A DNA stretch of 64,000 nucleotides from Paragyromitra xinjiangensis (Eukaryota; Ascomycota; Pezizomycetes; Pezizales; Discinaceae): assembly GCA_038503065.1 (NCBI GenBank), contig JBCAMK010000022.1, positions 1,054,001-1,118,000 on the forward strand, written 5' to 3'. The notes beneath the pieces are model-generated. The model was given only the letters and a program-made list of their open reading frames with translations. It made no database searches and was not told where the DNA came from. Within the stretch, counting starts at the first letter, position 1, and every line of letters begins with the position of its first letter. Below are positions 34,562-45,068 of the stretch, one piece after another. Both the position numbers and the translations under genes were made by a program.

Positions 34562-36125
34562 ATGGCGGATCCCTTATCAGTAGCCGCCTCGATCATCGGT
34601 CTCATCTCCTTCGGTGGTAAATTAACCTCCCTTCTCCACACCTACATCGATAACGTCGCATCTGCGCGTATAGAGATAATCGAAACGACTAGGGAACTCG
34701 AAGCACTTTGCCTGGTTTTACGGCGACTTGAAACGGTGTACAGGCCTGCAGATTGGGATGCGGATTTAAAGCATGTGTTGGATAGTTGTCGGAGAATATT
34801 TGTGGAGCTCGAGAAAGCGACCGGAAGAGCTGGAGGTGGAAAAATTACGGCTGGGGAATGTGAAGAAACAGGGCTGGGGGGAGTTGCGGGGTGGACACGG
34901 CGGTGGAAAAAGTTGATGTGGGTATTGAACGAGGCGAAAGATATCGGCAGATTAAGAGGTTATTTGGAGGCTCATAAAGCGACACTGAGTATTACGCTTT
35001 TAGTGAGCCAGTGGTATGTTAATGTGGTTCTGAGAGTTTAGTTACACCTATGTTACACTGCATAGAGTAGTGTTTGAATACACAACACTAATGCTTTGCT
35101 CTACCTATAGCTCAAAAACATCATCGATATCGGAATCGAATGAACGCATCGAAAGAGCTATCCAAGAGGTCCGTGATATGCTGCGGAAATCAGATGATTT
35201 TAGCAACATCTCAGGAACTACTTACAGTCCTAGTATTGTCCTCGAAAATTATCTCTCTGTTGGTGCTTCATGCTCACTTAATTATCCCCCCGAGTCTTCA
35301 TCATCAACAATCACCAATTTTACCCGAAGATCTATGCTGTACGAACCTATTATTCAGCTACCAGAATCGCCTCCGCCAGACTTGTTAGCCTTTTCAGAAA
35401 CCGAAGAACAGAGCCAAGGTGTAGAACCACAAATCTGTAAGAAACGAAAACGAATATCTTCGTTCCTCCACCATACAACAAAGATTCCCCTCCTCTCAAA
35501 TCCAAGTAGCAAAGCCCGAAACATCCACACCTTTCGCCATCCACTCCATGTCGCTGCTTCCAACGGCGACGAAAAAACAGTCCGTGTTTTGACAACTGCT
35601 AGGAATGTCAACTCAACAGAGCTGCATGGCTTAACACCTCTACGATTTGCTGCAGCACGAGGCCATGCTAGCGTCGTGCGGTACCTCATATCTGCCGGCG
35701 CGCATGTTAACTTCTGTTTAACCGAACTCGGAGACACACCCTCACCATTACTTGAAGCTTGTGAATACGGGCATCTGGAGACTGTCCGCGTACTTCTAGC
35801 AGCTGGGGCAGACGTACAAGCAATGAACCCCGTGACCGGTGCAAGGTGTTTGCATCTTGCAGCTCGAACAGGAAGTGAAAGAGTGGTGAGGGAGTTACTG
35901 GCGAGAGGGGCTAGTGTTGAAGAACTAGATTGGGATGGCAAGACTCCATTACATGCAGGAGTACAGAGTGGACAAAGAAGGGTTGTTAGAGCATTGCTGA
36001 AAGCCGGAGCTGATGTGGAGAAAGGTGATTTGAAAGGAAGGACACCATTTGAAGTTGCTTGGGATATGAACTGGGCGGTGGGGGTGAGCATATTGGTTGA
36101 GGCGGGGGCAACAGTGAGGTTTTGA
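34562..36125 (+). CDS. Ankyrin protein with fungal STAND-type N-terminal domain
   Basis: Exons 34562-35013 and 35111-36125 encode 488 residues. The start MADPLSVAASIIGLISFGGKL followed by helices (ARIEIIETTRELEALCLVLRRLE) is the fungal N-terminal domain seen in NACHT/STAND-like heterokaryon-incompatibility proteins. Here, however, no NTPase follows. A linker with a probable coiled coil (RIERAIQEVRDMLRK) and a basic KKRKR motif (about residue 263, possible nuclear signal) leads to about six ankyrin repeats (residues about 294-488; e.g. HGLTPLRFAAARGHASVVRYLI, TPSPLLEACEYGHLETVRVLL, DGKTPLHAGVQSGQRRVVRALL). The architecture is N-domain plus repeats without the central switch ATPase. A role in non-self recognition or signalling is possible by analogy only. 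Confidence 0.85.
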
Positions 36126-37716
36126 GCCTGGGGGTTTCCTCCTACTTGGGAAAGGGTATACCGAGTAGGGGCTCGGTAGGACTTTGCACAAAAGTTTCAT
36201 TAACTTGGGTTTCAAGCGATGTCATGGTTATCATCAACCGAGGATGTATTTGCACCCTAATCCGTCCGTGTACAGTAATGGGTCGGAATTCGTGCTAAGG
36301 TATGAATTGCATTTTATTCTTAAAGGTTAGAGTACCTTTTCTTTCTTTGGTTATACAATTAGTGGGGTTGAGGTTGCTGCAGTGGTGGCGTACGGAAGTT
36401 ATGAGATCTAACGGAGTCCTGACGGTGTTAAGAACTATTTTGATAGTGGCTTCATTAGACGGGCTTACATGATAATTAAATTAATTTAGAGAATTTCTCG
36501 GACTGTGGGGAAGAACATAAGAATGAGAGATTTTCGCTGTCGATTAATAGTGAAATGTGTGTTCTGCATGTTGAGGTTACGCGTCATGGATTATCACCCA
36601 TATTCCAACTCTGGCGGAATGTCTATTCCCAATGACCCAGCATTCCAGTTTACCGCGTTAGATGGAGCTGCTAAGATTAAAGGTTCTACTCCTAAAAGTA
36701 TACCATACCCCTCTACGCCGTCATTTTACACACCATAAAACCTACCCCCTTTTAAATTTTAGTGACGGCTTAGCTCTCTGCGAGACTTCACTAGGTTTCT
36801 AGTGCCATAAAATGTTTTAAACGTTTTTGCATCTCCATTTGTACACTTTCTGAGGTTGGCTATGCCTAGCTATGTGAGAGTGGACTGGATGTACTAGCCA
36901 CTAATCAACTTCGCTGACTGTTTAACAAACGCAGGGACAAGCAACCTACATTTCGACGTTAAAATAAGGTTTGAAACAAGGTCTGTGCATTCTTGGCACC
37001 AATTACACGGATATAGACTGTGTTTCCTCTGGAAGTGGGCTCCTCGAGGGCGCTAAGGTGTCGAAATAACTCTAAAGGAGTTTCTTGGGCTATTGAAGGG
37101 CTCACAGACTCTAGATATTAGTCATGGGGTTTGGTTGGTCCTGCTTTAGGTTTCCTGAGGATCGTGTCTAAGACACCAACCCCAGTGGCATGATTGGAGT
37201 TGCTTGTTATCTTTTCTTGAGATTATCCTGGGGTTGGGTTATCTTTGGGCTTTGGGAAGTGGGGAGAATTGGAGGGGTGGCGAGGGGCCTTTTAGGTGGC
37301 GATGGGATTGGGTTGAAGTTGTGGTTTATTTGTAGTGTGGAATTTACGAGGTATATGTAGTTATGTCTAATGAAGGGTTACACAACTGGTTGGGGAGGCT
37401 TTGTCAAATAGGAGAGAAAAGATGGTTGAATATGAGCGAGGTATTAGAGGAGGATCAAAGTTATAGTCTTGGGGGGTTAAACGATTGTTGGCTCATGACT
37501 ACTATATTGCTTTTTAGGGTGGAAGCTGTCGCACATTTTCACTAGGCTAATGATCCCATACTCGATCCCCAAAGCGGATATTAATAGCCTTGGGGATAGG
37601 CATTTCAAATCCCTCTGAGCTCCTGCTACGGCTATTTTCAGAGCGTTGAAGACGAAACCCAGCACTAATCAAAGGTGAAATTGAACTTTCATGGGCACTA
37701 CATCAACTACAGTTCC
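36126..37716. other. Gene-poor, G/T-rich stretch
   Basis: No gene supported. From about 37080 to 37400 the plus strand is strongly G/T-rich with few C, like 3040-4100. It lacks long open frames. Confidence 0.4.
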
Positions 37717-38238
37717 TCACAATTTCCCTTCCCCCAACCGCCCAGCAGCCTTCAACCCTTCTTCTCCATGCACCAATACGCAAGCCCCTTCACCCGGTCC
37801 TCCCGCAACAACAGTCATACCCGCCTCCTCCGCAAACTTCACACATTCATCGTCATACGCTCCTGGCTGGAACCACACAGCGGGTATACCTAGCTCCTTT
37901 GCAGTTTTAAGTGTTGTCAAAGTTGCAGAAGGCGGAGTAATGAAGCTTAGCGCCGTCCTTTTAGGGTCCGAGGGAAGCTCGTGGAGTGAAGGGATTGTGG
38001 TGTAGGTTGTGTTGTTGATGGTGATTTGAGGAGTGCGTGGATGGATACCCGTTACAGGGAGAGAGTGGGTATGATACCATGCAAAGACTGGGTATTGGAG
38101 TCAGCTATCATGAATACTTGGGGATTGAAGGGAGGACGAGCCCTTATGGCCATAGCGGGAGGGGTCTGGTACCGCCCCGAGGACGGCAAAAGACGGTGTG
38201 GAGAAGAACGTCTTGATTGCGGTAGAAGTTGCGGGCAT
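37717..38238 (-). CDS. CoA-binding (Rossmann-fold) protein, YccU-like
   Basis: Small CoA-binding-domain protein of unknown cellular role; bacterial and yeast relatives bind CoA or NAD(P). Exons 38238-38142 and 38087-37717 encode 155 residues. Motifs: FFSTPSFAVLGAVPDPSRYGHKVFAWY (the GAS..P..YG.KV signature), LPVTGIHP, SFITPPSATLTTL, and GIPAVWFQPGAYDDECVKFAEEAGMTVV, with the family's W.QPG motif. The intron 38141-38088 (54 nt) keeps the frame only if it begins with GC (AAGG|GCTCGT) and ends CCCAG, with a CTGAC branch site. I see no GT donor that works. Divergent from the methyltransferase gene. Confidence 0.88.
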
Positions 38239-38738
38239 TGTGATTACTGGTTAATGTTCTATGCTTCTTGTTCTTGTTCTTGTGGAGCTGAGGTATGAAG
38301 CTGCCGAGCTTTGGAAATTTCTTCGGCAGACTCCGACCTTCTACTCCCAGGTGAACCCCGCTTGTACCCATTGCTCGCGACAAGCGCTAAATTGTTAGAT
38401 TGGCACATGTTTTCACATTGTAAAGTTCCTTGGCCAGATATCAAAGTCGGTCATAATTAGACCTATATCCTGCAGATGGTATAAAAGACTCTTGATATGA
38501 CGTGCCCTTGATCTCGGCACACTAACCGAGAACCGAGAACCGATAACGGCCGAGCGAGTCGGAGTTGAAAGTGGTTGAGTATTCATCTTATCTTTGGTGA
38601 CTCACATAGAGGTTTTGATATCATAAAATCTTCTCCAGGCAGCGCATATATAGCAGGTTACATGCAGTTCTAAAAATTTAGTGGCACCACTAATAAATCT
38701 TCACCATCTCTCACTCGCGCGTAATAAGGAGACTAAAA
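38239..38738. other. Shared upstream region of CoA-binding protein and methyltransferase
   Basis: A 500-bp divergent intergenic region. It includes a tandem of ACCGAGA-like units (about 38525-38545, AACCGAGAACCGAGAACCGA) that could be a duplicated binding site. Nothing else recognised. Confidence 0.3.
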
Positions 38739-39770
38739 ATGGCAGCTTTTGCGTAAGTAATTCTGCACTAGGCCTCACATCAACCTTTCTGAAGGCAGAA
38801 TAGGGAAGAGAATTTCGGCTACGATGCATATGCTGCATACCGCCCCACCTACCCCTCAACCCTTTACACGGGCCACCTCCTCCCGTACCACCATGGCCCT
38901 CGTAACCTTCTCCTCGATCTGGGTTGTGGCCCTGGCATCGTTACCCGTCCATTATCACGCTATTTCACCCGTGCCGTAGGCACTGACCCATCAGTAGGCA
39001 TGCTCGCTGCTGCCAATTCTGCCACCCCAGCTGGCGAGTATCCGAACATCACATATCAAGCCGCCACTGCTGAGTCCTTACCATTTCTTAAAGATGGCGA
39101 GGTCGATATGGTAGTTGCTGCACAATGCGCTCATTGGTTCTCGTATCCCGAGTTTTGGGCTGAGATGACGAGGGTTGTCAGACCTGGGGGGATGGTGTCA
39201 TGTTGGGGGTATAAGGATCCTGCGTTTGTTGGGAGACACGTAGCGTCGGCTGTGGTGGCAAAGTATACGTATGGACTCGATTATTTTGGACCTTACTGGT
39301 CTCAGCCTGGTAGAGGGAGAATCCAGGGAAGATATCGGTGTTTCGCTCCACCAGAGGAGGATTGGGAGGCGGTGGAAAGGTGGGAGTATGAAACTAGTTT
39401 CCCTGGTGGGAAACTGGAAGGGGAGGAGGAATTGAGGAAGATGGGGTATGTTCGGGAGGTTAAAGAGGATGCAGATATGACTGGGAGGTTGGTTAGACAA
39501 GGGGAGGTATTGATGAAGATGACGGTTTCGCTTGGGAAGTTGGAGTTGTATATGAGGACTTGGAGTACGGTGCATTCGTGGAAGGAGGCACATCCGCAGA
39601 GAGTTGCCCGGAAGGATGGGGGAAGTGGTGATTTAATGGATGAGTTGTTTGATGAGCTGAGGCGGGTTGTGCCTGAATGGGACACCGAGAAATGGGAGGA
39701 GTTGATAGCAGATGTGGAGTTAGGACATGGAGTTGTTTGTGCAAGGAGGAAAGGAGGGGATAAGGACTAG
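38739..39770 (+). CDS. Class I SAM-dependent methyltransferase (Tmt1/Crg1-like)
   Basis: Methyltransferase of the group that includes yeast trans-aconitate methyltransferase and Crg1; the substrate cannot be told. Exon 1 (38739-38752) encodes MAAF plus part of A; exon 2 runs to 39770. With the acceptor at 38803 the protein is 326 residues (AEENFGYDAYAAYRPTYP); an alternative AAG acceptor at 38794 adds three residues. Motif I is LLLDLGCGPGIVTRPL, motif II VGTDPSVGMLAAA, then VDMVVAAQCAHWF and VRPGGMVSCWGY. The SAM-binding core is complete. The coding strand is C-rich in the first third and strongly G-rich after about 39180. Divergent from the CoA-binding gene. Confidence 0.9.
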
Positions 39771-40268
39771 ATTTTAGGAAAGAAGAGAAGGTGGGGAATG
39801 AGCGGATGAGGTTTAAGACCAGTGATTGACTGCATGTGATGATGATCTTTAGGGTTAAACAACCTCCACTCAATAATATCAAGATACTTAGTAATTTAAA
39901 AAGTTATTGAGATAGAAGATCATTTGACTATCATTATAAAACTTAGGTTCATGCGTGCAATTCCCTCCATCATGGTTTATCAAACTAACTCCAAGGATAA
40001 TACATGTACATGTAGATACTGATACGAGCATCAAACCCGAAAGGTATCAAACCAAGAACTTAGAATGCTCAACGCGCATTACCACCCTATTGGGGGAGAG
40101 ATCTATATCCCACCCTAGCTACCTAAAATGAATAAAAGTGGAAAATTGGTTGCTATTACAGGTGCAACTATAATTTACTGTACAATACACGAACACGATT
40201 AAATACTCCCTAAAACTAACGCCAAAGGTGTGTTCACACACTCCGCTAACTGACAAGTCCTCTGGCTA
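39771..40268. other. Convergent intergenic region
   Basis: AT-rich 3' flanks of two convergent genes. Two overlapping TACATGTA palindromes lie at 40001-40014. No gene. Confidence 0.4.
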
Positions 40269-41446
40269 TCATTCCAACTCTTCTTCACTTGCACTCTCAA
40301 TCTCTACTCTCCTCGTTATCGTCTTCTTATTGGATCGGTCATGCTTTTCATGCTTCTGCGGGAAATGAACATCCTGTATTTCACAATACAGCAAAACCGG
40401 TTCCTGAATCCATCTTAGTGTTTCTGCAGTTAATCCTAAAGATTCTTTACTTGAAGGCCAATCCTCCAACGCAAATTTCAGAAACTCCGATTTCACCAAC
40501 AAGTCTTTAAAATCTGACATTGGACTACTAGTCAGCGTTCCCAAGCAGCCTTGTCGTCGCAACATATTCGTAAGCGCAGACGAGATCTTTGACGTCATAT
40601 TTCGCACTGATAGTCCTTTAGATGTTGGTACCACCTGTACCACAATCTCCCGGAACTGAAAATGCATCAACAGCGAAGGCTTGTATGATGGGGCGAAACG
40701 ACACCATAGGGCTACATCGAAAGCGAACTCAGGGGTTTTGAAAAAGGATACAGAACGATCTTCAATTTTGATTTTCGGACGTGGCTTAGGCTCTGCCGCT
40801 GAACGAGATGGGCTCGTTACTGGGTATGGTAGGCTTTCTGGGCGGGGTGAGCTGGCTTCTGGGATTATCTTTGTCGGTTTTTTTGACTCTGGTGAAGATA
40901 GCTGAGGTTGGGCGTCTACTGTTACCAAGCTGGTCTCGGGGATTATAGGACTTGATTTCCTATTCAAGTTCGTCCACGTGCTCTTTTTGTATTGTGGAAG
41001 AAGAAAGGATTTTGTCTCGTCCGAGAATGGTGGAGGGGCAGCGTCTCCTGGGAGCACTAGAAGACGCTTGCCTCTCAGCGATGGTACAAGGTCGCTCCAC
41101 AATTCTAGTCGTAGTCGTGTCATGAATGGGTCCAGCAAGAATACCATTGGTAGCATTTCAGCCTCGTCTCCAGCATTGCTGGGCCCAGGGTATAAGTCAT
41201 TTTTGATAGTACTCCAGAATGCCTTTATAACGTTAGCCCATAAAACGAAAGTGCTCTATCGAGGGGAAATACCGAATAAGTTTCCGCACGCGCCACTGGA
41301 ACCAAGACTAATATGGGGTCTGTAGTGTTCTTTAAGATATAAACTTCGATAACCCGGTTGTCATCCGCGATCGTGAGTCCACGGTGACCACGGGAGCTGG
41401 TGTAGTCAGAGAATGGAGTAGTAGAGCCAGCAGGTGAAGAGGTCAT
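40269..41446 (-). CDS. Unrecognised fungal protein, two exons
   Basis: I do not recognise this family. Exons 41446-41273 and 41222-40269 encode 375 residues; the 50-nt intron has a GTATTT donor, a GGGCTAACG branch site and an AAG acceptor, and joins the two frames in phase. The N-terminal third is globular-looking (RVIEVYILKNTTDPILVLVPVARAETYS, AFWSTIKNDLYPG, DPFMTRLRLELWSDLVPSLRGKRLLVLPGD described by these motifs). A proline/serine/lysine-rich linker (about residues 145-215) follows, then a second folded part with a hydrophobic core (FAFDVALWCRFAPSYKPSLLMHFQF) and an acidic tail ESASEEELE. No signal peptide or membrane helix. The start is the only ATG before the conserved part. Confidence 0.7.
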
Positions 41447-41610
41447 TTTTTGATTTTTTAATATCGAGAAGGGGTGATGATCTGAATGAATGGGATGCTT
41501 GAACAGCAAAGCTGGGAAACCTGATCATGACGCAAGTTTAAATAAACCAATGGTGTGAGTAAGAGGCCAATACACCTAACCCTTATCTAATCAGCCGCCG
41601 TGTTATTCTA

Positions 41611-41855
41611 CTAGCGAATTCAAAAAGTATCGAGCGAGCCGAAAACCCTAACCCACATCCAGAGCAGCGATGGATACATCTAACTTCAGCAATTGTGGTC
41701 CAAACAACTTCTGAATAGTTGCAAATTGAATATAAGAGGTTAAAGAAGCACTTAGCTGTCTCAAGAATAAACCCCAAATTTTTTGGGGTGTGGATAGCCT
41801 ACGCACCAGCGTGGGTTAGGGTTTCGGCTCGCTCGATACTTTTTGAATTCGCTAG
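41611..41855. mobile_element. 245-bp MITE with TA target duplication
   Basis: Terminal inverted repeats of about 47 bp, starting CTAGCGAATTCAAAAAGTAT and running through GAGCGAGCCG to CCCTAACCCAC, bound an internal segment of about 150 bp. TA dinucleotides flank both ends (41609-41610 and 41856-41857), as for Tc1/mariner-type elements. The repeats are near-perfect. No coding capacity. The 3' end of each repeat includes a telomere-like CCCTAACCC string. Confidence 0.8.
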
Positions 41856-42396
41856 TACCACGTGACGCGGCTTAAAAGCTTGGCTTCATGACCTCATCAT
41901 ACAGTTTTGGTTACCAAATGGATGGCCCCGTTAGAAACTAAAATTGCGATCTAATATTATCGGATTGCACGGCTGCGGCAGATCTACAGGAAACCAAGGA
42001 GCCGGGAAGAGTGCTCAGTTTAAAATTCTGTAAGGCTACCAGCCGTAAGAGAAGAAACCTATAGGATCTAATTGGTGGATAGTTTCCGATATGGCCTAGG
42101 TATCCCCTGGATCGTAATCGGGTGTTTACACGGATTCCAGTCAGTGGATTTGAAACACCTCGGCTTGGCATATTCAACACATCTCCCCGCAGGTTCTTAT
42201 GTTTTGCGGCTAGGGATTCATGAGCGGAGACTTAGCAGGGCCTATTAGGTATCTTTACTGTAATTGGCAAGTTTAGGTTGTAGACCTCTAGAAGCAATCA
42301 AGCAACTAAAGTCTGAAGTATTGAATTTCGGTGCGTGGGGAGTTACGGTCGAGGGAATAAGCTTGTATAATAGTACTAGCAATGATGCCCTTCTCC

Positions 42397-42480
42397 TAGG
42401 CTCGTTCCCATCCCCTACTGCCTATGGCTGCTGCGCACCGTAGGCAGCAAGCTGCGTGCATGGGGCTGGGCACGAGACTA
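42397..42480. mobile_element. 84-bp miniature hairpin element, copy 1
   Basis: Begins TAGGCTCGTTCCCATCCCC and ends with the imperfect complement GGGGCTGGGCACGAGACTA. An inner palindrome (ACTGCCTATGG...CGTAGGCAG) lets almost the whole unit fold. A perfect 9-bp direct repeat CCCTTCTCC lies on both sides (42388-42396 and 42481-42489). It is about 95% identical to the copy at 42641-42723. Confidence 0.85.
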
Positions 42481-42640
42481 CCCTTCTCCTGACTGAGCTG
42501 GGCCGATGTCTTTGATTTAACTCACCTCGTATTTGTGGGAATATCGGCGTCTGTTTATTGCTATGTTTTTCTAAACACAGTTTCAGATTACACGCATGTG
42601 CTTGGCGGGCCTATTGGTTCCCTCAGCTCCTATCCCCGGG

Positions 42641-42723
42641 TAGGCTCGTTCCCATCCCCTACTGCCTATGGCTGCTGCGCATCGTAGGCAGCAAGCTGCG
42701 CAGTGGGGCTGGGCACGAGACTA
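42641..42723. mobile_element. 83-bp miniature hairpin element, copy 2
   Basis: Second copy of the element at 42397-42480 in the same orientation, differing at a few positions near the centre. It has its own, different 9-bp duplication ATCCCCGGG at 42632-42640 and 42724-42732. Distinct target duplications show two separate insertions rather than a duplicated block. Confidence 0.87.
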
Positions 42724-42901
42724 ATCCCCGGGTGCAGGACCTTCACCTGTAGCCCGTCCAAACTGGAGTACACCTTTTTCCTGCAGGCAATTAGGCTGTT
42801 CTTTCAGGCAGAAATGTTCATAGTGTGCTAGCTTTTGAGATGTTAACCTTTGTTTCGGGCTTAGTTGTTTCCCTATACACAGCGCCGCTAGTAGTCTCGC
42901 T

Positions 42902-42977
42902 TGACTGTAGTCGACCATAGTCAGCTATGGACTAAACAAACCACCTTGGCGCCGTCTGGACCGCAGTCGACTACAGT
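42902..42977. repeat. Short imperfect inverted repeat
   Basis: CTGTAGTCGAC near the left end pairs with GTCGACTACAG near the right end, with further GACC/GGTC-type pairing between them. No target duplication is seen. It may be a decayed miniature element in this transposon-rich stretch. Confidence 0.4.
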
Positions 42978-43155
42978 TTTCCGAACCTTGGACGGACTGG
43001 CTTCACTGGACTATCGGCTGCGGTCCTTTTGCTAAGCAACATAAATAATTTGAAAAAATCAGTCGATAGTAGCGAAAACTCTGCAGCTTCAAGTCTTTCG
43101 CAGTCTCCTCTAGTTCTTCTATTCAAAACAAAATTTCTAGGATAGATTTAATGTA

Positions 43156-43579
43156 GAGCAAAGGTGCAGACTGCCTCCCGATCTAGAGGTGTACTCTCAA
43201 AATACCCTGCGGGTGTAAACTACCCCCCTCCTATTACGTAGATATACAACATAACAAGATATTTATTTCATCATCATCATCATCACTACTAGTACAGCCA
43301 CATTCCATCAAATCTTGCTTGCCAGTTCAGCATGGCGGCTCTCCAGGAACAGCAAGAATTTAAACCCTATACTCGTTTCAAGACCGCAGCTGCGGACACT
43401 GGCAGCATGTCCACTAAAGAGCAAGCAAAGTTAGATCCAGCGATTTCCTCCAGAAACGGCTTTTTATTGCTTCACGATGGGGGTTTGGTATCTCACTTAA
43501 TGAGTTGAGGGGTAGTTTACACCCCCAGGGTATTTTGGGACCGTACCTCTAATTTGGGAGGCAGTCTGCACCTTTGCTC
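43156..43579. mobile_element. 424-bp inverted-repeat element with 9-bp target duplication
   Basis: Ends start GAGCAAAGGTGCAGACTGCC and continue for about 75 bp as imperfect inverted repeats (including AAAATACCCTG and GGTGTAAACTACCCC). The 9-bp direct repeat TTTAATGTA flanks the element (43147-43155 and 43580-43588). Internally there is a small frame from an ATG at 43333 encoding about 58 residues (MAALQEQQEFKPYTRF...), which resembles nothing I know. It may be a leftover of a larger parent element. A Mutator-like origin is inferred from the duplication length. Confidence 0.82.
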
Positions 43580-43588
43580 TTTAATGTA

Positions 43589-44945
43589 AGAGGGGGGAGA
43601 TAATAACCACACCGAAATATACTAACAAGAGAGACATGGTTTGAGCCTCAGTGGTATGTAATTTACTCTGCTAAGTGGGTCATAGTCGGGCTTTAGACGG
43701 ACTAGCTGGACACCGCCCGTCCTGCCCGATCCAGCACATCCAAATACTAGATAGTTGGGCGCGCTAGCCTATACATGCTGAGCAATTAATACCAAGCCGA
43801 AAGCAAAGCCTAGCGGGTGAATACTGGACGTAGGGGCCTAATCGATTCGGCCTGTATTTCTGAATTCAATAGCTCAAAGTCCTAACCATCTGTAGGCTTC
43901 TAATAGATATCCCGATGTTTCACACGTAGTAAACTATAAAGCGCTCTCTACAGTCCTAGGTCCCCGACCCTTCTAGGTGTCGGAGGACTTGGGCTAAGGC
44001 GAGGCATGTCCGATCGACATAGCTTAATATGTGGCCTTTAGCTGGAGCCTTTCGGTGAAAAAGTCAGATGTATCATATGTACTCCCCACACCTACTGGGT
44101 TTCTGTATAACTTGCGTGGACCTTTAAGCCTTTAAGTTATAGGGACCCCTAGAAAGCGAAACTTGGACTTATTTGGTCTAATTATCAGCACGCCCTCAAG
44201 CTGTGATTAACTTCCAAACGGCCCATGTAATCGTATGCGTCGGGATGTGTAAGTGTAATTGCGCCCAAAAGGATCTCTTCGTCTCAAATCGGGTCCAATT
44301 AGACTTATTGCGTTTCTTATGTTCACCTTACCAAGCTATTGGAGTGTTCTATTAAACTGGAGCGCAGGCAAACTTTATTCGTACATAACTGGGTAGTTAC
44401 ATGTATTGGAGATCTCACAAGTGCACGTACTCATGTCGCCGACTTCTAACTTGATCACGTGGCATGTCAAGCTGCTCATGGACTAATCAGATGATCAAGT
44501 TGGAAATCACGAAATGAGTACGGCCACATCAAGATAACCATGAGATTCCAGGCATCCCACCACCAACAGCAATTATCAAGCGTAGATTTTCGAAGGATAT
44601 GAATTAACTGAAGCTTGGTGTACTTGTGGATAAGGGAATATGCGTTTTGCGACCCCACCAGCCTAGAGGTCCACTTTATGGGGGAAATTTCTCTGTATTG
44701 AATACGCATATGAATAAAATATAGTTTGAGATGGGTCCTTTCGCGGTCACGTGCAATCTGTCTTTTATTTGGCACTAGCGTCCGGTTTAAGAAACTACAT
44801 GCACGTATAGCTATTGCAAAGACTTTCGTATCGCTCAAAAAAGAGTACGGCTTCAGCGATTAACTTAAGCTGCTGCGGGCCTTTTCCCTAGTATTATCCT
44901 CAAGAGTAAGCCTCACTAGGATTATTGCCGAGAATTGCAGGTGCG
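43589..44945. other. Gene-poor stretch
   Basis: No gene supported. The 120-codon minus-strand frame at 44476-44838 opens with TTG and has no motif. TACATGTA occurs at 44398-44405. Confidence 0.35.
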
Positions 44946-45068
44946 ATGTTGACGGCTTGGCGTGTCCCAGACGTGTATCCGATCACCCCGCGCTTCTCGG
45001 TAATTATACCTTCTCCCTTGGTACATCTCTTCCAGCTCCGGAGAAAGCATAAAAAGGTTATAGCAACG

